From NCBI GenBank assembly GCA_024400305.1, contig JAKSMX010000026.1, positions 1 through 41,419 on the forward strand: a stretch of 41,419 nt of DNA, written 5' to 3'. Positions 7,574-15,907 of this stretch are shown here, piece by piece. Each line of letters begins with the position of its first letter. The stretch's first letter is position 1. The stretch is from Bacteroidales bacterium. GTDB lineage: Bacteria > Bacteroidota > Bacteroidia > Bacteroidales > F082. Under the pieces are notes generated by a model. The model saw nothing but the letters and a program-made list of their open reading frames with translations, searched no databases and had not been told where the DNA came from. The translations under genes and the position numbers were made by a program.

Positions 7574-7609
7574 TTTCGCCTACTCTATAAGCTTTTCGGC
7601 TTCCGCTGT
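7574..7609 (-). repeat. Shared leader repeat, copy D
   Basis: This is a full copy of the element, next to a truncated gene on one side and a decayed copy of the regulator locus on the other. The flank from 7610 to about 7735 matches the flank of copy C (4629 to ~4755) closely, which shows that C and D come from duplication of a whole divergent promoter region and not only of the 36-bp element. Confidence 0.85.
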
Positions 7610-7795
7610 TAAACGCAAAATTGATGAAATTATTTCTGAAAACTATGGAATTGTATTGAAAATTTATTGGAATTTTTACAGACCTTTATTTTAATCATCA
7701 AAATACAATCAATTGTAAAATATAAATTCTTGATGTATGGTATAGCAATTGTGCCGGATGAGGTGACGGTGGCCGAAGATAACGACAGCCAAAAA
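7610..7795 (+). pseudogene. Decayed copy of the regulator locus (promoter region plus N-terminal fragment)
   Basis: Sequence 7610-7735 matches the region upstream of the regulator gene at 4822. After CTTGATG it jumps to a segment encoding IAIVPDEVTVAEDNDSQ, matching residues ~36-52 of that regulator (IAIVPDELTVVENNDSQ). About 165 bp holding the promoter -7 box, the start codon and the first 33 codons are missing, and homology ends near 7790. The membrane and helix-turn-helix parts are absent, so this copy cannot make a functional regulator. Confidence 0.7.
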
Positions 7796-7973
7796 AAATA
7801 TTGGCAAAACATCTGCACAAATCAAAAAAAGTCGTACTTTCGCACCCAGTTTGACTTCATGATGAAGCAAGCTGATCAAAAATTATCCCAAAAAGGGAAG
7901 ACTTTGCCGAATCAGATATCAGGTTCTGCTGATGAGGCGAAGAAACGGGAAAAATAGAACCTTCATTTTTATT

Positions 7974-9152
7974 ATGAAAAAAACATTACTTATCATCGCT
8001 GCATTGATTGTCAGCAGTCTCGCATCAGCACAACAGCTGATTAAAGTTGAAAACCCTGAACCGACCGACAGGGAGGGATGGGTCGGAAACACCGATCTCA
8101 CCTATATGGCCATGATGGAAAACACGATTATGGTCATGGCGCCGCGCCAGATCGATCCGGACATCAGCGGAAAAATCACGAGTCTGAAATTCTATCGTCA
8201 AGTGTACAACGAGTACAATACCATGTCCTATACGGTGAAGATTTACGAAAACATCGACTTGCAGGTCTATGACCCAAACATGAATTATTATTCCTTTGAG
8301 TCGTGCGGCGATGAGGTTTATTCCCAAGATTATACGGCATCGAGCGAAGGCTGGCATATCGTCGAACTTGACACGCCTTACAACATCCCGGACGGCGAGT
8401 TCTGGATCGGCGTAAAGATGAACGGCGAAGGCATGGCTCTCTTTGGCGCTCAGGAAAGTGCCGTTTTGGGCCAGTATTACTACAGCGACCAGTATGAGTT
8501 TGTGTGGTATTGGAAGCCGTCATATTTCGTGATGAATTGGGACGAATACCTTTTCTCATTGGGTCTGGCCGTTTTTGTTGAGCCGGGCAGTGCCGTGAGT
8601 TGCAACCCTGTCCAGAATCTCCATGGTGAAGGATCGGTTGACCTTCAAATGGCTGAGCTTTTCTGGAATGCTCCCGAAAATGGCTCGACAGGCACGCTGA
8701 CAGGCTATGATGTTTATAGAGACGGCGTCAAGATAAACGACGCCTTGGTCGTTGAGACCGAGTTCATTGATTGGGGAAACGGCGAACCGCAGGTCATGGG
8801 GGATCTCATCCCTTACGAGACTTATACATATTATGTTGAAGCAGTTTACAGTGACGGTTGCACTTCGGCATGCGATCCTATTGAAGTGAAGATTGAGCAA
8901 AGTGACAATGTCGCGGAAAACAGCCACGCGAATATTGAGGTTTATCCGAACCCGGCCGAAGGCATAGTGAACGTCACAGCCGAAGGCCTGCAAGACATCA
9001 CCGTGATTGACATGATGGGCCGTGTCGTGAGCCAGACATCAGCCTCGCAGTCAGCGACGACAATTGATTTGTCAAACATCGCATCGGGCATTTATTTCCT
9101 ACGCGTGACGACTGAAAACGGCGTCGCCACACAGCGGCTGGAGGTGAAGTGA
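7974..9152 (+). CDS. Type IX-secreted protein with C-terminal sorting domain, 392 aa
   Basis: The start at 7974 gives MKKTLLIIAALIVSSLASAQ, a clean signal peptide; an in-frame ATG 14 codons upstream is rejected. Residues ~20-195 form a beta-rich domain with many Tyr, Trp and acidic residues. Residues ~200-305 resemble a fibronectin type III-like module (LFWNAPENGSTGTLTGYDVY). The last ~75 residues are a type A sorting domain: IEVYPNPAEGIVNV, then VIDMMGRVVSQ and a SGIYFLRV block, ending RLEVK. The protein should be exported by Sec and then across the outer membrane by the type IX system to the surface or outside. No enzyme motif is visible; it may be adhesive or carbohydrate-binding. Composition is closer to core genes than the preceding 8 kb. 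Confidence 0.88.
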   Translation: MKKTLLIIAALIVSSLASAQQLIKVENPEPTDREGWVGNTDLTYMAMMENTIMVMAPRQIDPDISGKITSLKFYRQVYNEYNTMSYTVKIYENIDLQVYDPNMNYYSFESCGDEVYSQDYTASSEGWHIVELDTPYNIPDGEFWIGVKMNGEGMALFGAQESAVLGQYYYSDQYEFVWYWKPSYFVMNWDEYLFSLGLAVFVEPGSAVSCNPVQNLHGEGSVDLQMAELFWNAPENGSTGTLTGYDVYRDGVKINDALVVETEFIDWGNGEPQVMGDLIPYETYTYYVEAVYSDGCTSACDPIEVKIEQSDNVAENSHANIEVYPNPAEGIVNVTAEGLQDITVIDMMGRVVSQTSASQSATTIDLSNIASGIYFLRVTTENGVATQRLEVK

Positions 9153-9174
9153 GTAGCTGATTTTGGAAAAAGTA

Positions 9175-9192
9175 TATATTTGCAAAGCAAAT
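9175..9192 (+). promoter_or_regulatory. -7 box overlapped by a palindrome upstream of the toxin-antitoxin pair
   Basis: TATATTTG at 9175-9182 fits the Bacteroidota -7 box 23 nt before the antitoxin ATG. A perfect inverted repeat ATTTGC-AAA-GCAAAT at 9178-9192 overlaps it, a position expected for an autorepressing operator. A clear -33 TTG at normal spacing is not seen. Confidence 0.5.
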
Positions 9193-9205
9193 CAGAAATA
9201 AAGCA

Positions 9206-9529
9206 ATGAATGTAGAGCAACTCAACATATTAAGCATGATTCAGCATCTTGGGAAAGACATTCTTCCCGCGAATGCCAAACTCTTGCTTTTCGGTTCTCA
9301 GGCTCGTGATGATGCACGACAGGATTCCGATTGGGATTTGCTCATTCTCCTTGAAGGTGAAAGTATCAGCAATGAGGATTTCGACACCATGGCGTTTCCG
9401 TTTGTCGAACTGGGCTGGACGCTTGGCGTTGAAATCAATCCGTTGATTTACACCTATAAGGAATGGCAAAAACGCCAGATTTCGCCTTTTTACAAGAATG
9501 TTATGAGGGAAGGGGTAGCGATATGTTGA
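9206..9529 (+). CDS. mntA: MntA-like nucleotidyltransferase antitoxin, 107 aa
   Basis: The motif GSQARDDARQDSDWDLLI (about residues 30-47) is the GSx10DxD signature of minimal nucleotidyltransferases. A third acidic residue follows near residue 75 (GVEINPL). MntA-type proteins neutralise a HEPN toxin by adding AMP to a tyrosine near the toxin's active site. Length fits the family. The stop overlaps the start of the HEPN gene by 7 bp (ATGTTGA), typical of this pair. The start was chosen as the first ATG after the promoter. The symbol rests on gene order and motif, not on a search. Confidence 0.85.
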   Translation: MNVEQLNILSMIQHLGKDILPANAKLLLFGSQARDDARQDSDWDLLILLEGESISNEDFDTMAFPFVELGWTLGVEINPLIYTYKEWQKRQISPFYKNVMREGVAIC

Positions 9530-9915
9530 GCGATGAAGAAAGACAAGCCATCGTCAAATATAGATTGGAAAAGGCTTTTGAGACTTTGGCAGAAGCGCGT
9601 GATTGTGGAGCAATGAATCATTGGACATTGGCTGCTAATCGCTTGTATTATGCTTCTTACCATGCATCATCGGCTTTACTGATTAAAAATGAGTTACAGG
9701 CTAAAACACACTCTGGCGTTATTACACTGATTGGCAATAATTTCGTAAAAGAAGAAGCTTTGTCGAAAGATGATGCTCGTCTTTTGGCAAGGCTTCAGAA
9801 TATGCGTCATTCAGGAGATTATGATGATTTTGCTGAATGGCATCGGGAAGAAGTTGAACCTCTGTTTGAAAAAGTGGAGAATTACATCAATAAGATAAAG
9901 ACATTGGTTGAATAA
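9523..9915 (+). CDS. hepT: HepT-like HEPN ribonuclease toxin, 130 aa
   Basis: I chose the ATG at 9523, overlapping the antitoxin stop; a longer frame from 9463 lies inside the antitoxin gene. The all-helical protein has the HEPN features: an N-terminal helix with EKAFETLAEARDCG, a middle NRLYYASYHASSALL helix, and near residue 100 RLQNMRHSGDY, the Rx4-6H catalytic motif with a following tyrosine. HEPN toxins of this type cut RNA and inhibit growth until AMPylated by MntA. The pair appears intact. It probably stabilises the region or acts in phage defence, which is inference from the family. Confidence 0.85.
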   Translation: MLSDEERQAIVKYRLEKAFETLAEARDCGAMNHWTLAANRLYYASYHASSALLIKNELQAKTHSGVITLIGNNFVKEEALSKDDARLLARLQNMRHSGDYDDFAEWHREEVEPLFEKVENYINKIKTLVE

Positions 9916-9987
9916 AAATATAAACGAAAGAAAAAGAGATAATTAGATAGACATATAAATAGTGACGAGTAACCCACCATATAATCG

Positions 9988-10020
9988 GTCATTTTTTGGA
10001 AAAAATCGCCAAAAAATGAC
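9988..10020. repeat. Perfect 12-bp inverted repeat
   Basis: GTCATTTTTTGG at 9988-9999 pairs exactly with CCAAAAAATGAC at 10009-10020 around a 9-nt loop. It lies inside direct repeats of TGACGAGTA (9963-9971 and 10018-10026). No T-run follows, so it is not a typical terminator. A -7-like box (TACTTTTG, 10042-10049) lies just downstream, so it could be an operator. Confidence 0.6.
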
Positions 10021-10087
10021 GAGTAGTTTTGAAATTATTTGTACTTTTGCAGCGTCAATCAAAATAAATGTTGGTGCCGATTTTAAG

Positions 10088-10122
10088 AAAAAAAGACAGA
10101 GGACGCAACATCGCCCTCTGTC
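10088..10122 (-). terminator. Rho-independent terminator of the RND operon (possibly bidirectional)
   Basis: GACAGAGG at 10095-10102 pairs with CCTCTGTC at 10115-10122. On the minus strand the stem is followed by seven T residues (10094-10088), 23 bp after the stop of the outer-membrane channel gene. On the plus strand four T residues follow, so it could also end a plus-strand transcript. Confidence 0.75.
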
Positions 10123-10145
10123 TTTTCATACTATTAAATTCATTA

Positions 10146-11462
10146 TCAATTACCGCCACCGAGGGCGAGATAGAGTGTTATCATTGAACAGATTGCATCG
10201 TAGTCGTTGGCTATTTTCATGAGGCTTGACTCCAACAGTGCCTGCTGTGCGAAAAGCACTTCAAGGTACGAGCCTTGACCGTGTTTCATCAACTCGTTGG
10301 TGGCGTCGAAGGCATCTTGATAATGAGCCTCTTGCTCCTTGTACAAAACCGCCGCATCGTTTGCTGTCTTCAGGCTGCACAAGGCGTTGTCTATATCAAC
10401 GGAAGCCGTGAACAAAGCCTTCTCGAAGTCGAGGCGTGCCTGTTCCTGCTGGGCTGCGGCAATCTTACGGTTGGCGTTGAGCTGGCCTCTCTGGAAGATC
10501 GGCTGGAACAGCGAGCCGACCACCGACCACACGAAATTGTCGGGGTTGAAGCCCGTTGACGCGCTTATCCCTATGTTGGGCCAATATTCGGCGACAGTGC
10601 CTCTCTCGGCATAGAACGCCGCCTCGAGAGCGTGCTGCGAAGCCCTCACATCGGGACGCGAGAGAAGGTTTATCGACGACACCTCCACATTCCCTATCTC
10701 AGGGAATGCTACATCCATCGAGCCGCACTGTATCTCATCGATATTTTCTTTTATCAAGATTGACAATGAGTTACGCACTTCGTTGAACTGTTTCTGAAGA
10801 TTGACCAACTGCACCTTGGCGGCGCAAAGCTCGGCGTTGAACTGGCTTACGGCCGCCGAGTTGACATGCCCGGCCATCATCAAGGCTTTCTGTGTCTCAA
10901 GAGCCTTTTCACGGATGGCGATGGTGTTGGTCACGACCTTCGTCTGGTTGTCGATCATCGACAAGGAATAATAGACCTTGGCTACGGCTGCTATCAGCTC
11001 CGCCCGCGTGGCCTGTTCGAGGTCGCGGTATTCTTCCGTGAGCGCATTGGCTTTCCTTTTGGCCGTGGTGGCGCGTCCGAAGATGTCGATCTGCCAGTCC
11101 AAAGCCACCGGTATCATGTATTCATCCGTGGATGTTGACTCGACACCCGTGAAAGTGGTGCCCGGATTGAAACCCACCGAAGGCATATATGCAAGCTTGG
11201 AGGCCTTGAGTGAAGCCTCCATCTGCTGCACCGCGAGATGTGACTTCTGCAAATCGGCGTTGTTCTGGAGAGCCTTTTCTATCAGGGCTTGAAGCTGAGG
11301 GTCGGTGAAGACCTCGCTCCACTGCATGTCCCCAAAGTGTCTCTCTTCATCGGCCTTGGTTTCCTGCCGCGTGTCGCTGACAGGCTCGAACTTCTTGTAA
11401 ATGCCGCAGCTTGAAAGCAGCATGGCGGCAACAAATATCAAAACTATATTCTTTTTACTCAT
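10146..11462 (-). CDS. Outer-membrane efflux channel (TolC/OprM, NodT type), 438 aa
   Basis: The N-terminus (MSKKNIVLIFVAAMLLSSC) is a lipoprotein signal with lipobox LSSC, as in OprM/NodT channels. The body shows the two internal repeats of outer membrane factors, with long Ala/Gln/Glu-rich helices and the recurring LISRPDV-like block (here NLLSRPDVRASQHALEAA). Length fits the family. It forms the trimeric channel through which the pump at 11459-14575 expels its substrate. Its start overlaps the pump stop by 4 bp (ATGA), so it is translationally coupled and last in the operon. The terminator follows at 10088-10122. Confidence 0.92.
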   Translation of the reverse strand: MSKKNIVLIFVAAMLLSSCGIYKKFEPVSDTRQETKADEERHFGDMQWSEVFTDPQLQALIEKALQNNADLQKSHLAVQQMEASLKASKLAYMPSVGFNPGTTFTGVESTSTDEYMIPVALDWQIDIFGRATTAKRKANALTEEYRDLEQATRAELIAAVAKVYYSLSMIDNQTKVVTNTIAIREKALETQKALMMAGHVNSAAVSQFNAELCAAKVQLVNLQKQFNEVRNSLSILIKENIDEIQCGSMDVAFPEIGNVEVSSINLLSRPDVRASQHALEAAFYAERGTVAEYWPNIGISASTGFNPDNFVWSVVGSLFQPIFQRGQLNANRKIAAAQQEQARLDFEKALFTASVDIDNALCSLKTANDAAVLYKEQEAHYQDAFDATNELMKHGQGSYLEVLFAQQALLESSLMKIANDYDAICSMITLYLALGGGN

Positions 11463-14400
11463 TTGTCTTGGCTTATTTTTTCATGCAATTTCTGGAAAAT
11501 AATGAAGAACGCCGGTGTCACGAAGAGCAGGGCTATCGTGCCGACAATCATGCCGCCTGTCACGCCGATGGCGAGCGAGCGGTTGCCCATGGCTCCTGCG
11601 CCGCCTTCGATGATAAGAGGAATCATACCTGCAACCATGGTGAGTACCGTCATCATAATCGGACGGAAACGGTCGTCGCAGGCCTGCCGCGCCGCGTCAA
11701 TGATACTCAGTCCCTGTGCGCGCCGCTCCGTGGCGAACTCGGTGATAAGAATCGCCGTCTTCGCCAACAGGCCGATGAGCATGATGACACCGGTCTGAAG
11801 ATATACGTTGTTCTCAAACCCTGTTATCTTCGTGAAGAAGAAAGCACCCATCAAGCCGAAAGGCACCGACATGAGCACCGCCAACGGCACGAACCACGAC
11901 TCATAGAGGCTGGCGAGGATGAGGTAGATCAGCAACACGCAGATGCCGTAGATGAAGACAGTGTTGTTGCTGCCCGCTGTTTTAGCCTCTTCCCTCGAGA
12001 TGCCCGCGTATTCGTAACCGTAACCGGCAGGAAGCGACTCCGCCGCAACCTCGGCGATGACTTTCTGCACCTGACCGGTGGAATATCCCGCCGCACCCTG
12101 GATGTTGCAGAAGATGGCGTTGAACAGGTTGAAACGTTTCTGCACCGAAGAGCCGAGTGTCGGGGTGAGCGTCACGAACTGCGAGACGGGAGCCATCTTG
12201 TCGCCGGTGCGCACGAAGATGTTGTTGAGCGAAGCGGGGTCGAGTGTGTATTCGGGTGAGGCCTTGGCCATGATGTTATATATCTTGCCGTACTTGTTGT
12301 ATTTGCCGCAGTATGCGCCGCCGCAATAAGCGCCGAGCACGTCAATGACCTCCTGAGGCGTTATGCCCGACTTCATGCACTGGGCCGCGTCCACATCGAC
12401 CTTGTATTTCGGGAAGTTCTCGTTGTAAGAGGTCATCGCCACATCAATCTCAGGCCGTGCCTGAAGCACTTCGAGGAAGCGGTTGGCGTGAGCCGCGAAC
12501 ACCGACATGTCGCCGCCCTGACGGTCTTCAAGGACAAGCTCCATCATGTTGCCCGTGCCGTAACCCGGAATCTGAGGCATCTGGAAAGGAACGACGGAGG
12601 CCTCCTTGACTCTCTGTGAAGCAAGGTAGTACTTATAGATGACCATGTTTATATTATGCTCTATGCCCTTTCTGTCGTCCCAGTTCTTCAACCTTAAGAT
12701 CAGGGTGCCGTAGTTGCTTCCCGCGCTCGAAAGCATGCCGAAGCCCGACACAGAGGCGCAGGTCTCAATCTCCGGAATGTCCATTATGTCTTTCTTCATG
12801 TCCTCCATGATTCTCTGAGTCTGCTCAAGGGTGTTGCCCGGAGCCGTTGAGATGTCAACGAGGATAACGCCCTGGTCTTCCTGCGGGATAAGTCCCGTAG
12901 GTGTCGTCTTCATCGTCCACACCATAAGCACCACTGCGCATACAAGTGCGACAACCGCGATGACAGGCTTCTTGACGAAAATCTGCACAGCCTTCATGTA
13001 CTTGTTTTTCATTGCAGAATATGAGGCGTCGTATGCTTTCTTCACATAATATCCGACGTTTTTCCTGACTTTGCCGTCCTTCGGGCGCATCATGATGCCG
13101 CACAGCGCAGGACAGAGCGTCAGAGCCGAGATGCAGGAGATGCCCACTGACGAGGCTATCGTTATGCCGAACTGCGTGAAGAACTTGCCGGAAGTGCCTG
13201 GCATGAACGTCGTCGGGATGAACACAGCCATGAACACGAGCGTGCAGCTTATGACAGGCACCATGACCTCGTGCATCGCCTCGTTGGTGGCATTGCGGGC
13301 CGACTGCGCACCGCCTTCTAACTTGGCCATGACAGCCTCAACCACCACGATGGCATCATCGACGACAGTTCCGATGGAAAGCACCAAGGCGAAAAGCGTC
13401 AGGATGTTAAGCGAGAAGCCGGCTAATTTCACGACGGCGAAAGTGCCGAGTGTCGATACTATTATGGAAATTGAAGGTATGAGCGTTGACTTGAAATCCT
13501 GCAAGAAGAAGAACACCACCAGGATGACGAGTATGATGGCGATGATAAGTGTCTCAACAACATTGTGGATGGCGGCGAAAAGGAAGTCGTCGGCTGTCTG
13601 AAGTATGGTGAACTCCAACCCGGCAGGCATTTCCTTCTGGATTTCTTTAAACGCCTCGCCTATCTGCGCATTGACCTGAGTGGCGTTGGCACCTGCGGCT
13701 TGATAGACGATGAACACAATGCCAGGCTTGCCGTCAATGTCCGAAGAGAACGAATACGACAAGGCTCCAAGCTCCACGTCGGCGACGTCCCTGAGCCTTA
13801 ATATCTTGCCGTTGTCGCCTGTCTTCACGACAATCTCTTTAAACTCCTCAATGTCTTTAAGTCGCCCGCTGTATTCCATCGTGTATTCATACATGTTCGA
13901 TGACTTCTGGCCGAGTGAGCCGGCCGGGGCGACGAAGTTCTGGGTGGAGATGACGCTGATGACATCGTTGGGCATCAGGTCGTAGGCGGCCATCTGGTCG
14001 GGATGAAACCAGATACGGAGTGAATAGACGTTGCCGAGGTTGGTAACGCCGCCGACACCGTTGATACGCATCAGCTTCGGAATCACGTTGATGTCCAAAT
14101 AGTTGGTGATGAAGTCGTTGTCGAAACGACCGTCCTTGCTCACCAAGGCCGAGATCTGAAGCATGCTCTTCTGTTTCTTTGTCACCTTGATGCCGTTCTG
14201 GAGCACTTCCTGCGGCAGTGTGCTCTGCACCTTGGTCACGCGGTTCTGTACGTTCACGGCGGCCATGTCGGGGTCAACGCCCTGCTCGAAGAAGACCTCT
14301 ATCGTGGCGTTGCCTGTTGACGAAGCCGTCGAGGTGATGTATGTCATGCCTTCCACGCCGTTGATGGACTCTTCTATGGGCATGATGACGGCGGTCATGA

Positions 14401-14575
14401 CGGAGTTGGCGTCAGCGCCGGTGTAGTCAGCCTCGATGTTGATTGTCGGAGGCGCGATGTCGGGATATTGCTCGATTGGCAAGGTGTTGAGTGAGATGAA
14501 GCCTATCAACAGTATCAGGACGGAGATGGACACCGCCATCACCTTCCTTTTCATGAAAAAATACTCCTTGTTCAT
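11459..14575 (-). CDS. RND efflux pump inner-membrane transporter (AcrB type, HAE1), 1038 aa
   Basis: The N-terminus has the characteristic first helix and NTLPIEQYPDIAPPTI segment, 8 residues shorter than common. The sequence holds the hydrophobic helices and two periplasmic loops of HAE1 pumps. The proton-relay aspartates in TM4 are present (IGTVVDDAIVVVEAV, about residues 406-407), as is the lysine of TM10 (LIGLLAKTAILITEFA). It exports hydrophobic drugs, bile acids or detergents, driven by the proton gradient. The adaptor gene ends one base upstream. No frameshift is seen. Substrates cannot be told from sequence. A second ATG at 14554 is a possible alternative start. Confidence 0.96.
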   Translation of the reverse strand: MNKEYFFMKRKVMAVSISVLILLIGFISLNTLPIEQYPDIAPPTINIEADYTGADANSVMTAVIMPIEESINGVEGMTYITSTASSTGNATIEVFFEQGVDPDMAAVNVQNRVTKVQSTLPQEVLQNGIKVTKKQKSMLQISALVSKDGRFDNDFITNYLDINVIPKLMRINGVGGVTNLGNVYSLRIWFHPDQMAAYDLMPNDVISVISTQNFVAPAGSLGQKSSNMYEYTMEYSGRLKDIEEFKEIVVKTGDNGKILRLRDVADVELGALSYSFSSDIDGKPGIVFIVYQAAGANATQVNAQIGEAFKEIQKEMPAGLEFTILQTADDFLFAAIHNVVETLIIAIILVILVVFFFLQDFKSTLIPSISIIVSTLGTFAVVKLAGFSLNILTLFALVLSIGTVVDDAIVVVEAVMAKLEGGAQSARNATNEAMHEVMVPVISCTLVFMAVFIPTTFMPGTSGKFFTQFGITIASSVGISCISALTLCPALCGIMMRPKDGKVRKNVGYYVKKAYDASYSAMKNKYMKAVQIFVKKPVIAVVALVCAVVLMVWTMKTTPTGLIPQEDQGVILVDISTAPGNTLEQTQRIMEDMKKDIMDIPEIETCASVSGFGMLSSAGSNYGTLILRLKNWDDRKGIEHNINMVIYKYYLASQRVKEASVVPFQMPQIPGYGTGNMMELVLEDRQGGDMSVFAAHANRFLEVLQARPEIDVAMTSYNENFPKYKVDVDAAQCMKSGITPQEVIDVLGAYCGGAYCGKYNKYGKIYNIMAKASPEYTLDPASLNNIFVRTGDKMAPVSQFVTLTPTLGSSVQKRFNLFNAIFCNIQGAAGYSTGQVQKVIAEVAAESLPAGYGYEYAGISREEAKTAGSNNTVFIYGICVLLIYLILASLYESWFVPLAVLMSVPFGLMGAFFFTKITGFENNVYLQTGVIMLIGLLAKTAILITEFATERRAQGLSIIDAARQACDDRFRPIMMTVLTMVAGMIPLIIEGGAGAMGNRSLAIGVTGGMIVGTIALLFVTPAFFIIFQKLHEKISQDK

Positions 14576-14576
14576 A

Positions 14577-15662
14577 TTACTTCACTTTCATTCCGTCCTG
14601 GACTGTCACTGCGCCTGATGCAACGATTTCATCGCCCACCGCCAGGCCGCCGGTGACAATGTAATTCTTTCCTGTATTTTCCGGAGCAACGTCAATCAAA
14701 GTAGCGGTGGCGCAACCGTCGGCGCCGACCTTGTAAACGAGCTTCTTGTCCTGTATCAGGACGACCGCCGCCATAGGGATGATGATGACATCATCATACG
14801 TATATGTGATGACTATCGTTCCGTTCTGGCCTGACAGCAGCTTGCCGTCAGGGTTGGGGAAACGCGCCTCGCACACTATGGAGCCCGTCTGCTTGTCAAC
14901 GACACCCGCCATGCTGGTGATCCTGCCCTTATGCTCGTACATCGAACCGTCTTTCAACTTCAGGTCAACGGGTGGCAGCATGTTCAGATCCATCAAGCCG
15001 CCGTATTCGTTTTGAATTGCCAAATAATCGTTTTCCGTAAGGGAGAAATTTGCTATTATCTCGCTGTTGTCGGAGATGACCGTCATCGGCTTGAACATCG
15101 TCGAGCTTACGAGGTCGCCCGGCGAAGGTACTATCTCGCCGAGTACTCCGTCAACGGGAGCCGTGATGTCACAATAGGAAAGGTTCGTCCTCGCGACGTC
15201 CTCTTCCGCCTTCGCGACTTCGACAGCTGCCTTTGCGCTCTTATAGTTGTTTTCCGCCGATTCCAAGACGTAATCACTGACTATCCCTTTCTGGAAAAGT
15301 TCCTTGTTGCTTTCATAGTTCAGTTTTGCGGTGGAGAGATTGGCTTCGGCGTTGAGACGTGCCGCCGTCGCCGACTGCAGCGCCAGATACTGCGCGCGGT
15401 CGTCAAGCTTGAACATCACCTGACCCTTGCTCACGCGTTGTCCGTTATGCACGAACGTCTCTTTAAGCTGCGCATCTATTTTTGGATAGACACTGACTGT
15501 CTTGGTGCCTTTCAGGTTTGAGGCGACCGCTGTCGGAAGCTCGCAGTCTGTCTTTGAGATAGTCATTGTCTCGTATGGGGTGAATTCCGCCTCCGGAACT
15601 TCGACACACGATGTTGCCGACAAAGCCAGCAACACAACTGGGATTAATAGTTTGAATTTCAT
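14577..15662 (-). CDS. RND efflux periplasmic adaptor (AcrA type), 361 aa
   Basis: A lipoprotein signal (MKFKLLIPVVLLALSATSC, lipobox ATSC) anchors it to the inner membrane. Next come the biotin-lipoyl-like half motif (VHNGQRVSKGQVMFKLDD), a coiled-coil hairpin rich in Ala and Glu (about residues 95-165), the second lipoyl half (DITAPVDGVLGEIVPSPGDLV) and a beta-barrel and membrane-proximal domain. This is the standard adaptor layout linking pump and channel. It is the first gene of the operon, with a promoter about 100 bp upstream. No dedicated regulator gene is adjacent. Confidence 0.94.
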   Translation of the reverse strand: MKFKLLIPVVLLALSATSCVEVPEAEFTPYETMTISKTDCELPTAVASNLKGTKTVSVYPKIDAQLKETFVHNGQRVSKGQVMFKLDDRAQYLALQSATAARLNAEANLSTAKLNYESNKELFQKGIVSDYVLESAENNYKSAKAAVEVAKAEEDVARTNLSYCDITAPVDGVLGEIVPSPGDLVSSTMFKPMTVISDNSEIIANFSLTENDYLAIQNEYGGLMDLNMLPPVDLKLKDGSMYEHKGRITSMAGVVDKQTGSIVCEARFPNPDGKLLSGQNGTIVITYTYDDVIIIPMAAVVLIQDKKLVYKVGADGCATATLIDVAPENTGKNYIVTGGLAVGDEIVASGAVTVQDGMKVK

Positions 15663-15772
15663 CTAATAAAAATATGTGGGTCCTGTAAATACATTTTTCG
15701 CCACGTCAGCCAGAACCGTTGAACTGACATGGTGAATATTCCGCCAATACCGGCGTCTTTATAACCAATCTG

Positions 15773-15803
15773 CAAAAATAGATAATTTTTCGATATGTCG
15801 AAA
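15773..15803 (-). promoter_or_regulatory. Promoter and palindromic operator candidate of the RND operon
   Basis: TATTTTTG at 15780-15773 on the minus strand fits the -7 box. A perfect inverted repeat TTTCGA-TATG-TCGAAA at 15788-15803 lies 8-23 nt upstream, where a repressor would block sigma factor contact. The leader to the adaptor ATG is about 105 nt. The rest of the gap 15663-15907 shows only a 24-bp stretch (15809-15832) like the transposase tail near 7.15 kb. Confidence 0.55.
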
Positions 15804-15907
15804 TTTTTTTCACGCCGCCAGTCAGAATTTCGCGAAGTCCGTCAAACAAAATCCGAAGACGATTTTAGAGATTTCAAATATGACAAACGTGATTTCGCAA
15901 AAGCCGG

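Noticed and set aside
7835-7842. TACTTTCG as promoter of the type IX-secreted protein gene
   Set aside because: It deviates from the -7 box, has no TTG at 18-21 nt and lies 130 nt before the start, so the promoter stays unassigned.
9962-10222. 86-aa frame on the plus strand after the HEPN gene
   Set aside because: It crosses a terminator hairpin and the 3' end of the efflux channel gene, so it is not a credible gene.
11411-12259. 282-aa open frame on the plus strand
   Set aside because: It is fully antisense to the RND pump and channel genes and rich in His and Arg, typical of a shadow frame.
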